From: Ascaris suum
Lineage: Eukaryota; Nematoda; Chromadorea; Rhabditida; Ascarididae
Reading direction: 5' to 3'
NCBI GenBank assembly: GCA_013433145.1
Contig: CM024170.1
Coordinates: 4,731,459-4,795,458 of the forward strand
Length of the DNA stretch: 64,000 nucleotides
Positions 12,382 to 36,800 of this stretch are shown in pieces. The position numbers and the translations under genes are program-made. Under the pieces are notes generated by a model, which was given only the letters and a program-made list of their open reading frames with translations, searched no databases and was not told the origin of the DNA. Each line of letters begins with the position of its first letter. The stretch's first letter is position 1.

Positions 12382-13187
12382 CTGAAAAGAAAATCGTTTC
12401 CTCATTCTCTTCGATTATTGTATCCTTCACTTGTGTGCTGTATAATTAAGCAGTGAACGACCACTGCAATACTCAGCTGAAATTTAATTCCCACATTTTT
12501 ATTTCTTCATGAAAACTTCACATCAAACGTCAAAGGGGATGATTGAACATCGTAAATTTCCAAAACAATTTCTGCAACAAGAAATAAATCGTACTTTGAC
12601 TGGTTGTACGAGTGCGAATAACATAGAATCCGAAAACCCTCGAAAAAGCAGCGAAAGTGGAAAAAAAGCTTTAAGGAAGATATTAATCAGTAAAGTGGAG
12701 GGAAATATGTTTATGCTCGTATTCATATTATAGGCACGAATGTTTTATTTTTTTGAATGCGGTGTCGAAATATGCAAAAAGCATTGCGTCACTTTAGTCA
12801 TCGCGTCACTCTAATGCAAGTAGCAAAAGTTTTTTGCTAAGCGATTATCGCCTATTCCATCTCGGAGATTTTTTCATGCATTTTTTCCCACAGAGCAGCT
12901 GTGGGGTTTTACAGTGGTTCGCTTTGCGGATAGGAAATAAACGATTTGTGCAAAAGAAATATCGATTATAGGAGGAATCTGCGATTCCATGTGTTCTCGT
13001 GTGCGAAGAAAACAAGGGAATGCCGGCGATTTGCAGGGATATTCGACTTCTTTGCAGCTGTTGCGGCAACTGCATATAGAGAACGATGGGATCGACGCAT
13101 TTAAAAACGTAACGTTCGTACGAAAAGCTTCGTCACCTGCTGACTTCCGCTTAACTTAGAGTACATGCATGAATCCACAGTTGCCGT

Positions 13188-13463
13188 ATGCATTGGTTCG
13201 TCTTACATATTTCAGGAGCTTTGCAATTTTGTTTCTACGTAAAATTAGTGCATTTTGCAGCTGTTACAAGAAAAGTGGAAATTGACAATGAGTGCTGCTA
13301 TTTTCAGTATTTGTGCTATGCAGACAGAGGCCTCATTTTCCATAAGTGCATCAAGTTTAATTCGACTAATCAATTCAAAATTTTTAGCTTATCTGATGGT
13401 TGCCCTTTCAACGATTATAGCATCTGGTCTTTTAAAGTGTTTGCATTTTACGAGGAGCATTAG
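13188..13463 (+). other. open frame with ZP-like cysteine pattern
   Basis: A 91-codon plus-strand frame. Its second half contains LCYADRG, HKCIKF, then LSDGCPFNDYSIWSFKVF. The spacing of C, C and DGCP.(N/D) followed by an F-rich strand recalls the middle of ZP-C domains. A possible acceptor (TTTTTAG) lies just before LSDGCP. No flanking ZP exons were found on this strand. It may be a fragment of a second ZP gene facing the minus-strand one, or chance. Confidence 0.2.
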
Positions 13464-14951
13464 TGTAATGCAATTGTACCGAATCCTTTCGTCTACCGCC
13501 CATTTCCGCCGCGAGTTTTATCCTTCGATTCCTTGTTGATTTGGAGACCCCACATAAAGCATCACTTTCAATAGTCGAAAAATCAGCCACTCTCTGCATA
13601 GCACAAGTATCGAGGCACCAAACCCTTGAGTGAAATGATCCATGCCCTGAGGAAAATGTCAACTTGCAAGCATTTCATCTGTGTTTATATTTCTAAGTCT
13701 CGTCTAACCGCCCCTCCCATCTTCCCTTCCATAAATTTTCAGTTAATTTCAAAAAATATCTGTCATTATATAAAATGTTAGCACTTCATAACCTACCGAA
13801 AAGCAGACAAGAATCACTGAAAGAAATGTGCAGCACATATGAGCGACTAGGTGGTGGCGTTGTCTTGCATGCGCAACCGATCTTTGACCGCTAAAATTTT
13901 CATTCACCGACAATCTGATCGTATTGCCTTTTATAGTAGCCAGTTATAAGTGACAAGCTTCTATTGTCAGTTATTCAACTGCCAATCGCTTCGATACGAA
14001 TTTCTTCAGTCTGAAATGCAGCAATCGCTCCGTAACAATAACAGTGAATTACTAAGTATAGTAATGAGTACAAGTAGTATTTTCTCACTCGCAATACAAA
14101 GAAATTTTTTGGGGTTTTAAAATAAGGGGAGTAGTGTGGAAAGATGAGTAAGAAATTATCACTATATTGCAGGAGAGAAGGGGTGGGAAAATTTACAAGG
14201 CGAGAATTTGTAGAGAGATACGGATTACTGCATTAAGGTTATTTTGCAGAAATTAAAATCGAACCAATGTTCAGAAATTAAAATGAATGTCACGTGATGA
14301 AGCAGTGAAATAAAGGGAGCAAAAAGAGCTAAAAAAATAATGAACGATATCTCGATACGCAAAACTGTGCTATTACTGCATGAACTGTAATTTGTTCGAT
14401 AGGCTTTGGTGTGAGTATATAACAGATATAAGCTGAACAAGCATAATCTCCAATTTCTAGGAGAGCTTAACTAGTTAGCGTGAGTCGTACGCTACGCCAA
14501 AGTAACTTACACAAATGAGTAAGTATACAATAACAGCATCTGATTAAATATGCAATCGAATATGTGATAAGTGTTTTGGGACGGGGTTGTTCCACTTTTT
14601 TGCAAAAACATGTTTTTGTGGCAATGGGCATACAGAGGTACAGAGACATACACAGGCTAGGCCTCAAAATACCACAACTGAAGTAGATAGGCACAATCTT
14701 CGTCGGTACGGAAGTATGGAAGCTGTCAGCTCGTCCATGAGTATGGAAGCCGCAGCATTCTGATCGAGGTACAGTCCCGAACAACGGTACAGCCCTTTCG
14801 GGGGGCACGGAATAAGTGAGCCACTCAAGTCTTCTATCCTTCTATGGGCCACTACTTTGGCAGTAACCTCATTGCAACAAGGAAAAGTCCCTGTAAGATG
14901 CAGTAAGTGATCAAAGATTACGCATGACCTCCTAGCAGTTTGCTGTTTCCA

Positions 14952-15094
14952 GGTGGATTGGCATGCGCATACATGCCCCCTGATATGCGGGGCACTTCAA
15001 TATGTGCGCGTAAAGCGTGCGCTGTGGCAACGTCGTGTCCGCACATTTATGCGTTTGTCAGTTGGCTGGGAGCGACTGAAGGTGACCCCGTGAA
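14952..15094 (+). other. GC-richer exon-like island of unknown identity
   Basis: Flanked by a TTTCCAG acceptor and an AAG|GTGACC donor, and visibly more GC-rich than its surroundings. More than one frame is open through it, so the frame is undecided. No family was recognised. It may be an exon of an unassembled gene or a remnant of a repeat. Confidence 0.15.
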
Positions 15095-18000
15095 ATTTAG
15101 TGGGCATAGTGCACACTTAAGCTAATCGTCTAGTGGTTTTCTTTGATCTTCAAGACCATCTTCCACGCTGATCCGTTGAATTCGGATGGAGTTACAAGTA
15201 TTTTAAAATCTTCAAAGATCTTTATTTTTGCATATCATCGAATTTTCGTTTTGCATTACTGAGGGCACAGAAAAACAAAAATTTTTTAGAACTTTCGCAA
15301 CAGCAGTCGGAATAGTTGAAGGATGGATGCAAAATTTTGCATATTTCATCAACTATTGATGACTTGTGAGACTCATTGCTCGGGTAAGCGGAAATAAGGA
15401 GCATATTTTGTCACCTTTGCTGCCACATCCTTGCAGTTCTTTTGTTATCGTCATTCTGTGGAATAATTTAGGCATTCGACCTATTCGTAACGTTGTGTTT
15501 TTTGATCAAATGACCCTGTTGCATTCCGAAGCTTATGGCCATTGACGAATAAAGCGCAGCATGAATGAGAGCATTAATTATGCGCCGAATGGTCAGTCAT
15601 GATGCAACGATGGGAAGAGTGTAAATTGTGGGCATACAAATAAAAGGTAAAACAAATGTTTTCCTGCGTCCTTTTATCGAAAATAGACGAGAAAAGGGAA
15701 CAGGAAGACTGACTACGATGTGTTTTTTCGAACTTATGAAAGCGAGCGGCTGCATCAACATTCATGAAGGGATAAAATGTTGTCTAATATGCTTCCAACG
15801 AAATATTTGATCGAATCGTTTAAGAAATCGGTTTAAGTAATTATAAAGTTTTCGAGAGGAATCGATCACATTTCGTTCCAGAAGGGAAGTTTCTCTCAAC
15901 GATTCTTCCTCTTAATGCAGCAGCTTCGAACGCATCAACGAAGAATCTGCTTTTCTGATTGCCTCAACGATTACAGAATGAAATCTATTTTCAAATCTAA
16001 TTGCATTTCCAACTTGGAATGATTCTTTTAAAATAAGACCACCTGAAGTAAAACAAGATTCGAATCTCACTTTACAAAGCAATTTTATCGATTCAGCTTT
16101 TTCTTCTTGTTAACTTATTGCATATGCCTAAATAAGATGTCGTCATAATGCATTTTTTTTTTGCTCAAAATAAAGGAATTACGTAGAAGTATGAAAATCT
16201 TCGAGAAGAAGCAATCTTATTTCATTGCGAAAGGAAAGACTCTCTCAACAATCCTTTCTGTTTAGTGCGCCGCTCGGTGAGATAGCAATCGTTCTTGCTA
16301 AATGCATATTACATATTGTAAAATGCTCAAACGAGATCGCTGAGGTAAGTTTTGAAGTAAGTGGAGAGAAGCCGTATGAGAGTAGTTGACATGAAACGCC
16401 TTTCGAGCAACCAATTTAGTTTGTGGTCAAAAATTAGCAAAACGGCAGAATAATGCTCCTAGGTTTCGATTGACTCAATCGAACGCAAAATGTTTTTGAA
16501 TAGATCAGCTTTATGTGATGAAAACTTTTAAACATCATTAAATATCGAGAATTCCTCTCGAACTTCTAGATAGGATTAATGTGAAACGTAGCAATAGAAG
16601 CCATTCCAAGGTGCCTATTATATGCATCAAAATTTGCAGTTCTACCTTCGGCGACTCTGAGGAAAAGCTGCTGAACAGGTAGGTAAGCACCTAGACGCAT
16701 ACAAACATGCAGATTCAATATCGAAATGATGTGCTGCGGAAAAACACATCCTTGATTTAAAAAAAGGCACTAGTCGGCATGTTTTGTTTTGTAGATAGCT
16801 TATACGACTGGTTGGCCAGGTGGATTATTTCATGGCAGCTTCTCTAGCACACTTTCGTCCTTGTTTTCTATGTGATTAGTGTAGAATGAGAAGCCGACCG
16901 ATTGCACAAATGCGCACAGATTTTTTTTTTTTGATGCGTTTAAATTGTTTTCAACTCCCTCGAAATTGATGGATCAACTTGAAAGACATTATACGACGCT
17001 ATTACGGTTGACATGCTAACTAGTGAGCTCTGTATTACCTTCAGTGGTTCCTAAGATGAAACTATCGAACAACGAGAAAGGCAAGGGAATACGCCCAGAT
17101 ACGATATCGCCATGGCACATTTTGCAAGAAATTAAGGAAGTGCATAAAAAATTTTTATTTTCCAGCGAAGTGTTCTGCACAAACGGCAGATTGGACAAGC
17201 ACATAATCGGCCAATAAACACTTGAATGCGCTGCTCAATAAAGGCGACAAAAAGTGGAAGCCACTCGAATCGTTGATTGTTGAAAAGAAGTCTTCGTGAA
17301 GGGCATATTTCCTGCATTGGTAGCGCTAGTTCTGGATGATAAGAGCGGAAAGAGCGCTTTAGTGCGAAAAGCGACACATTTTGGCGTCCGATTGAAGCGC
17401 TCTCACATTGCAAAACGCAACAACGAAAACGGATGTGTTCGAGACAAGAGCAAATCCCGAGGGAATGCTTTTCGATGGCCTTTCACTGCATCGATGCGCC
17501 TCCTCCGGGTATAAGCCGACAACGCTCCATTATAGATATTAAAAAGCCGACTTTGTTTCATGTCTTTCTCGCTCTCATCGTCCGTTTAACAGTTCTTTAT
17601 TGCGTTTGACAACGGACGACAGATATCCCGCACGAAGCACTCAGATCGTTGAAGTGTTGGCTTGCCAAAATGTGCGCGTAGCGATTTAAGAGTCAGGGTG
17701 GGAGAGGGCGAGCTGGAGGACAGAAGTGGATCGAGACTGGATGCATTAAAAATTTTCCCATTTATATAATTTTGTTGTCTCCCAATGGAAAAGTTTATGG
17801 CGAGTTTATGTTTAGATGTTTATATCGTTATCGAAGATAATCCAAACTTGCAAAGCAAACGCCTAGCAAGGTAATAATCTGAAGCTTACGGTGGTTTCTC
17901 GAACTCATTTTCATCTGCAATATATTTTTTCGAACAGTTGACGCTTAAAAATGATTAGAAATTTGCATAAGCAAATTTCTTGAACCAGCGAACCAAATCA

Positions 18001-18225
18001 CTTCTTCGGTTGGGAATTAATGCGTTTATGCAGGAATAATTGCTGCCTCCCGAAAAATAACGAGTTCAGCCCTTGAATTGAATCGCAATCGTAAGTCGCA
18101 AGAATCTCCATTCAGCACATCGAAGTCTTCGTAACTGTTCTTCAGTTCGTTTAAGAGTTTTCAGTAACTGTGAAAAACTAACGTAACACTTGAAAATGAT
18201 GTGGAATTTATCTATGCAACAGAAC

Positions 18226-18270
18226 TTGCAAAATTTTTTGCAAAATTTTTTGCAAAAGAAATTTGCAAAA
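18226..18270. repeat. 12-base tandem repeat, TTGCAAAATTTT unit
   Basis: Three consecutive 12-base units, the third diverged, then a partial fourth. Each combines an A run and a T run, giving A/T tracts phased close to one helical turn. Confidence 0.8.
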
Positions 18271-18886
18271 CAAATCTGCAGACAGTCAAAAAAAAAAGAA
18301 ATTTCCTGGCATACACAAATGCGCATCTAAGAAAACACATTGTCTCCTTATTTATTCGATAAATTTACCGACATATACGTACAAAGGCAACGTAAGGTTG
18401 AAACGCTAAAACAAAGTGAGCAAAATGAATGGGCAATGACTTACTTATGCGAGAATTTCGGTTACTATCATCACAAGAAGTAGATGTTGGCTACTCAGCG
18501 CTTTTGACGATTTGCGCAAACCAAACGATTCAATCGCGAAAACTGCAAAAATTGGTGTTTTGTCACCCTATTTGATGCACATTCGAGCTTTAATCCTCTC
18601 CGCTGATCGAAACATACAAATTTTAGCTATTTTCAGAGGATCCGAAGTTTCCTTTGCTGCGCATAACAGTTGCATAAATCCAGCTGCTTACGCATAACTC
18701 TTCCAATTCTTTTGTGCCGATGGTCATCTTCCAATTTCATTGAGAATTGCGAAATTTCCATTTTTATTGAGGTGACTAAGCACTGATTGAGCTTGACCTC
18801 TTGCTGCTTCATTCATAAGGTTTTATAGTGGTTAATTGAGCGGTCGATTTGTCATTTTTCGGTGATCGGTCCATCTAGTGGGCAAA

Positions 18887-29346
<10,460 letters not shown>

Positions 29347-29385
29347 TCATGTTATATCTTGATTTAATTCTCGCATAATCTCATC

Positions 29386-29391
29386 AATAAA
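29386..29391 (+). terminator. poly(A) signal of the kinase gene
   Basis: AATAAA 40 bases after the TGA stop at 29344-29346, a normal distance for a nematode 3' UTR. Confidence 0.65.
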
Positions 29392-32300
29392 CGTTTCGTT
29401 TCTTCTCATCACAACATCGTTTGCAGATTTTTTCCCTTATGTGTAGGTAAGAAGCGAAGGAAGCGGAAAGGAAGAGAAGGACGGTAGCTCTCTTAAGCAC
29501 ACGGATGATAGCTCCTCTTCTATCCGGCCTTCACAGCTCGCAAGCGATCCCATGTTAATGGGTAGGAAATCACAGCATTTCTTTGAAAAACTCACTTTGA
29601 GGAAGGAAATGTGCCGCAGCGTGTTCCACCACGGAGCCGGGAGTAGTAGTTTTCATGGTGAATGATAGTCTCGAGGAAGTCGAACTGAGCAAAAGGAACA
29701 TGTCGTGCTGGTCGAAGAGTTTTAATAGCGCTCAGACCAGTCAGAAATATGTCAATGATATCGCTAATGAAATGTGAATTTTCTCCACCAACGAGGCATT
29801 ACGCCATAAGAAAACGAAGGTTTAACGGCAGCAATGCCACATCTTTCATTCACAGCTAATCAATCGTCCACGTCCGGACCAAAGCGTTCCGAAAACTGAT
29901 CCCATCATGCAGTCTGCAAAATTTTTCCATTTGAGTGAGTTTGATGGCCGGATCGGGGGAAGGAATACTTCATGGACCGGTCATGTGGCCGGGCCATGAA
30001 ATCGAAGAACTCGTACCCCAGGACTGGAAGAATCGTAACCCCATTTCCATGGTCTCCTACGTATAATTCCCCTTTCTACACACTCAGAAATTCAAGTGCG
30101 CCATTAGTATTGACCTCGCACTTTAACGTACTAACGACGGCATCTTGCACATTCGCTTCATAAGCACTAATTTTTATTTGCTGTGCAGAAAATACACTCC
30201 CGACATTCATTTTCGATTTACGTGAGCTAGAATTCGATATTATCTTTGGCAAGAATACACAACATTAATGACTGAGGTTGAGGTGGTAAACGGTTCGGAT
30301 ATGAATCTTCTCGGGCTTGGAAAAAAACGAAGGAGGTGCGAACACATCACGACAGTGATGAGGTGCGACAACTCTCAGTAAAAAAGATCAGAACCCGGTT
30401 TTTCGTCCTCAGAGAAATTGAATGAAGATCTTAGCAAAATACTGTTGCCTTCTTCGGAATGTCTTCCGATGACATCAAACAACTCCGCGAAATCGACGTG
30501 GAGAGGTACGGTTTGATCTTGGATAAAGCTGGAATCTGCGGCATACTTTCCTGCTAACATGATAATTAAATAAAGACATCTGCAAAGGAAAATCCCCACG
30601 ACACACTTGTTCTCACGGAAAAATATTTGGCCTCTGCTTACATAGAGCTAAAAAACGTGATGTCCGCTTTGCAGCATTTGAAAATATTAGCTTATTGGCT
30701 ACAGAGAGCTTAAATAACAATGGAAGCGCGTTTATGCGTGGTAATGTGTAAGGTCAGCAAGTACTCCGTAGATCCTCAAACTATGTGGAGAGGGGACCTG
30801 TGCGCAGGGGATCGCAGAAATGAGACGACGGATCTTACTTAGCACGGAGTCCTTCTTCTACTCCCCCGACTCCCCTCCTCCCATACTTGTAGTCGGACCA
30901 CAGATTCGCCTTTCTGCTGCTCAGGATCAATCGTTCCTCATTTCAAGGTCCAACCACTGAGGCCGCGCTGTGGCTTGATCACGGATTCTTTCATCCTCCT
31001 TTCATCGGTACCTCTGTCGGATAGATCACGCGTCTCCTAAGACTACACAGGTATACTTGCATACAACAAGGCCGAAGTTAATGAGTCCCGCTCGATCATG
31101 GTCAATTCTCATAGATTGCGCAACACAGCATCACACTTAATCATCGAGCAAGGCGTCACATCTAATCATCAAGCAACGGATCAGATATCATGGTCTCCTC
31201 GACCGAAGGATAATGTGCCAATAGCAGGTCTCATCATAGGGCTTGTTTTGTGTCGACAGGTAAATATCACTCTATATCCTGGTAACAACGATGAAGTGTA
31301 GAAAATAAATGCTTTTTATTCCATAACACCATGAGAAAAACGACCGACAGTTCCCTCTCCTCCACTCTTTTCCTCTCATCGACTAGTCAGCAGTAGTATA
31401 CGGAAGATGACCCCGTGCGAGCAACAGCAGAGGAGGGAAGAACAGGCTTCTCGCGCCCATAGGGCCCCGCAGGCGGCCTTCTCGTTCAGCGGTTCTCTTG
31501 AAAGAGCTGGGATTCTGGAGACGAGGGTGCAAGGAGGACGAAGGGCTGGAAGCTCTTGGTTTTGTTACCACACGATTTTCATGTTGTTCATGGTGCCCTA
31601 AAATACTATTGTGCTTTGTCCTTCTTCATTCAATGTCCACGAAACTTTTGGTGCCCTAAAATACAGTGTAATAGAGCTTTAAAAACTTTCGAGGTAGTAA
31701 AGCATAGTACATTAGCTTCCGAGACTTTCCAGGAAGTCAACTTTACTGGAGGACGGCTAAAAACCATGGTAAGTATGCAGCACCAACTGGCACCATTCTT
31801 GCCGACCGCTGTTTCTCTCATAATGATGAAACTTTGTTTCGGTTCTCCCTTGCCTTAACTCTTCGAATTGATACTATCGCAGCCATATATCATTTCATTC
31901 CTTGCTAACTGCAAAACACACCGGAAGTCTCCGTATGCAGTGTGTATATGTATTGCTGTTTATTGACTGTTCCAACTCTTACAACAGAACCGAATAGCTT
32001 CTTACTCTCTGAGAGTAATCTGCGCATGTTTCTCTCCTCTGAAGTTTTTCGACTGTTTTAAGCGACTCTTGCAGCCAACTTCCTCTTGCCGTTCTGTTAC
32101 TCGGCGACGAAGTTACTTCCACATTTGTGTTTCGTTGTCTTTCGCAATTGTTCGAATTTTAATGTTTTTTTAAAAGATTCGTTTCGAATATCTTTTTTGT
32201 ATCTTCACAATCACAGACTCCTCACGCCACTTACATTTGCGCTCACGATTCCTCAAAATCCATAATTCAAAGCACAAAAGTGTTTGCAACTTCGCCCGTC

Positions 32301-33808
32301 TTAGTGAGGATTGAGCCTAACCAATTCTGTCTTTTCAAGGACGTTGAATTCATTGATGTTATTCGGTGATTACTGATGGCCCTTAAGACGAATCGGTCAT
32401 TAACGGATCGCGAGGTCGACTTGTGAGGGATGTAAAGTCATTTATAGGCTGTTCGAAGAAGAAATATTTATTCACCTTCAATTCCGTGCATATACAATTG
32501 ACAGCGCATCTATTTTCAGAGATGCTTCACAAACGGTTTGTTACGATACGAGAGCAATAAACTGTCGCGCGAAAGATTCTACTGAAAAAGTTAAAGATTT
32601 AGTGTAAACCCAGGTATAGAGCCACTGTTGGTATGCAGTATGATACCAACTTTTCGGCGTATACCTTAGGCGACTGTTAAATATCTTTGTGGCAGTATTG
32701 ACGAATAAATGGAATACTGTTTATCTCCACGCACAATCTTGCATACGGTCATCGTCACGAATTACATTTGCACTCTTCTAATATGAGTCTTCTCGAAAAA
32801 TTCATTTCTAATGGTAGTTTTACGGAAGGGGGTGGGGAGGGGTGTGGATGAAATTTCGCAAAGAATGCATGAAAAGCGAAAAAAAAAGATTCCAGTCACT
32901 ATGAGACGAAGTGTGAGTGTCGCAATATTTAAAAATTTGTGTTTTCTGGCGCTGTTTTCTTATGGTTAGATTGGCTAATGTTAGTGCAGATCCAGGACTA
33001 AACATAAGACGATAGCGAGGATTTCGTAGCAACGGTTGACGAGATATATGTTTTCAGCTTCATAGTTTTTAGCTGCTATCTCTGTCCAATTTAAATAATG
33101 AAGTTTTCGCACGCAAACTCAATTGCTTTTTCCAACGTAGCAGTATAATGAAGTACATAAATTTTGAAGTTTATTTTCAAAAATTTCATATTTTAACGGG
33201 CGGATTATAATTCCTTGCGTTTTGAACTAAAAGATTCCGCCGATTTCACCGATGGGAAGACGAGCATGTATCGGTTGCTATTATTTGTGTTCATTCACAA
33301 AAGCCCCCCCCCCCTTCCACCTCAATCATTCCCATACCCCGCTACCTTCTCATACATAATTTGGAGATTGGAGAGTCAGTCGTCGTATTTGGCGCTGATC
33401 GATGAAAATCTTGACGAAAAAGTGGCATGTTGCTACAGCGCCTACTGGCATGTTGCCTACAACACTTTATGCAAGCACGTGTTAGACGATGTGAAGTCTT
33501 GGACAAAAGTCTGAAGCTTGTTGTATCAGTGACAGTTGTTAATCAAAAAGCTGTGTGGAATGTAACTGTCTATTAAGAGAGACCATCGAAATGCAGCCGG
33601 GCATCGACGAGGAAGGCGTTTAACACATCATTGCATAAAGCCTCAGCGATCGACGAGTCAGTCAACGCTCGCGTCGCAGTGCGACGCTATGCACCTCATA
33701 AGTTCTTCATTCGGTTTGGTAGATTTGTGGTGATTTGGCATGTCTCTTTAATCGAGGATTGTCGCAAATTCTAGCTCAGGTTATTGAAAGGTGTGTTGCA
33801 GCGTGGGT
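29392..33808. other. intergenic region between the kinase and STT3
   Basis: No recognisable gene. Weak candidates are a 74-codon minus-strand frame at 30375-30599 with a hydrophobic N-terminus, and a plus-strand open stretch at 31556-31769 ending at a perfect GTAAGT donor. A 14-base sequence with GTGCCCTAAAATAC occurs twice near 31590 and 31650. Confidence 0.4.
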
Positions 33809-36800
33809 ATGGCGGGCTCGTCGTCCGATAGCACGGGGAAAGGGCTCGCGAACTCAGTCGGCATCACTAGCCTGCTGACGTTCATTATTCTTGTGCTTGC
33901 TTGGCTTGTCGGGTTTGCGTCTCGTCTTTTTGCCATCGTCCGTTTCGAATCGATTATTCACGAATTCGATCCATGGTATGCTTATACTACAACGATTTTA
34001 TATAGGATATTTTGCGGTCATTGTGATCGACAGTATTGTCTGTTGTCGGGTTTTTCACCAATTTTATTTATTTGCAAGGAAAGCACTTCTGCCGTTGTGT
34101 TCACGAGAATATTTTCTTCTCGAAAATATTTCAAAAATATTTGTCTTAATTAGTGGACCCATTGTTATATCCAATTTGAAATTTTAGAAAAATGCGCACA
34201 CGTGTCGCTTTCAGACTTCAATCCAGAAAAGTTTTTGGTGACTTGAAATGATCGTTTGATTTCCGGCTGATCGTTCGACCGGAGTAGACGATGATTTAAT
34301 TGTGACACCTTGTCATCTAACTGCGCTTATTTTAAGTCACATAGCCGCTCACCTTGACCATTGTTTTATAGTTGGAACACAGTTGTTGAGAACGAAATAT
34401 TTTCTCCCTATTATTATCGTAAGGCCCCCCAAGAGTGCATCTTCGGGGCCTTATGATGTAATGTCTCTCGTAGTTTTCACAATGTGTCGTCGTTTTTATG
34501 GCATTCTTTAACAGATTTCAAAAAGTCTGCGTATCCGGTATGTACTCACCGGTGCTGATAATGTTTCTGAGAAGTTTTGCTTGAGTACGACGGCACATAT
34601 GATGAGCGGGATGAGTGTTCGGTACGGAGGAGTTGGAACGGTTATGTTATTTTTTGGTTTAAATACATCTAAAGATTTATTTGCAAATTGCGAGGTGCAG
34701 TCATTGAAATATGTTGATAGGTTCAATTACCGTGCGACGCATCATATGGTCGAATATGGCTTCTATAATTTTCTGAATTGGTTTGATGATCGTGCTTGGT
34801 ATCCACTTGGGCGAATCGTCGGTGGGACGGTGAGTTCGATTAAATGCTGAAAGGTCTTTGATGAGATAGCTCGTTTTGTTGTTCTAATATAACGGCCACA
34901 ACGACCACCATGCTAGCAGTAAGAAAAGTCCAAGTTTGTGGCTAAATTCAGTGGCGAAATGTTTCAGCTGTTGGCATTTGTTCAACGTCGCTCGTTGATA
35001 TCCGGTTGTTCTTGCGTGTTTTCATGGCATCATCTCTGTTTGTTTATTATTTGAATACGTGTGCATCTGTGTGCGTGTGTGTGCATGTGTGCGTGTGTGC
35101 GCGGACCGCATTTAGTTGAGCGCCTTTCATAGAAATGATTTCGAGGCATGATCATATCACTGATGCCAGTTTCGCCTGTCGACGAGTATCTGATGGCTTT
35201 TGATGATTTTACTGCTGGAGGTGAGAAGAATCGGTCGGTTGCAGCTCTATGTTTGCAGAGTTCTTAATAATCGAATTGACAGTGCAGGTAGGAAGAGGAG
35301 GGGGATGTCAAGTTGACATCTCCAACTGCACCATCTAGCGGCTATAATTCTATTGGGCATCACCACCATTTCCCCATCGTTTCCATTTTTTCCATTTAGC
35401 ACAGATTTTCGCTTACAAGTCTGGGCCATATGCTCGTTCATGTGAACCCTTTATTCAAAGATATTTGCTAGCATCACTAATTGAAGATGTATGGTCTACG
35501 TCGTCATTGAATGCCATTTAGTGAAAGTATTATTGCATTTCACCGGGTTGTTTTTCTGTATTAAGGCAGTACAAAACATCTAAATCTAAACGTGTGTTGT
35601 GGATGATGTCACGTAAACAACGTTTAGTTATAAGTTCATTTATTGCTCTTCTTTCTGACATTACTATCAGAAATATATACCATCAGGCAAACTCGGTGAA
35701 TAGAAGATGATATATGTTGAAATCTTTGAGAGTTGTTTCATTAGGTGTGTTCATTGCAGGTATATCCTGGTCTGATGCTCACATCAGGTGGCATTCACTA
35801 TATACTTTCTATGCTTAACATTCCAATTCACATTCGCGATGTTTGCGTTTTTCTAGCGCCGACATTCAGGTAAGTGTTTTTTTGGGACTTTTCTCTGTGT
35901 ATTGCACACATCATTGATTGGGTTTACATCCTCTTATTCTGAATTATTCCTTTGGGTGTTTTTGTGTTTGCGTGCACACTTTCCCTGTTAGCATAGGCGC
36001 TGCTTATATCCTAAATTTGCATGTATCCAGTATCCACGATTATTTGTTTGGGAAAGTAATGCTTGCTGTTTAGAATGAGTGAATATGAGGACAATAAGAG
36101 CATCATCATGCTCATATGGTTTAAAAAAGTTTCGATGGAGAAGTTACACGAAACAATCCTGCTCTTAGAATTTTTATCCATATAGGGGATCTCTTTTCTT
36201 CTAAACTCTGAGTTCCGTACTCGTAAACTTTAAGCTCGTGAACTTTTTATGGAGCAAAAAAAAGGGAAAGTCAATACATATGGTGTCAAAAACTGAGGAT
36301 CAGCCTGGAAGTAGGGAATGCTGCTTAGAAATTTAATGAACTTGACGATTAACTGGCATGAAGATGAGGATTGAAGCCAGCAAAAGCTTGAATTATTACA
36401 AAGTTGCGCAGCTACTAGAAAAATAGTGAGAGGATTAGAAAAAATTGCTTGAAAGTCGCGCAGTACCACGGGAAGAATTAACTGAAGAGGCAGAGAGGGT
36501 AGAAGACGTGAAGAGCAGTGACCCATTAATTGGGTGGACGGATCTGACTTTTAGCATAGCGCCACAAGTGTCAAAAATATTATCCGTTGTGTTTTCCTGA
36601 GTGTAGCCAATCGCTTAGGCTAGCTGAGCGAATTACTAATCGCGCCTACTGCGCCTAATCGTTATAGATGAAAGGACCACAAATTGGTATTATCCAATCT
36701 AAATTGCTTGTAGGTAACCCGAAAATATCTTTTAGTGTCGCACAAATGTTGAAATCGACGTTTATTCGCACCGAAACTCGTCGAAATTGGGGAAGAGGTC

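Larger units (their letters stand above)
12382..18886. other. upstream region of the ZP gene and intergenic space
   Basis: The ZP gene's missing 5' exons should lie here on the minus strand but could not be identified with confidence. Other items seen are a ZP-like open frame on the plus strand (13188-13463), a GC-richer exon-like island (14952-15094) and a 12-base tandem repeat (18226-18270). The rest is AT-rich with no recognisable gene. Confidence 0.4.

Noticed and set aside
12185..12385. Plus-strand 66-codon frame with a signal-peptide-like start
   Set aside because: It is antisense to the ZP exon 12159-12381, which has strong splice sites and family motifs.
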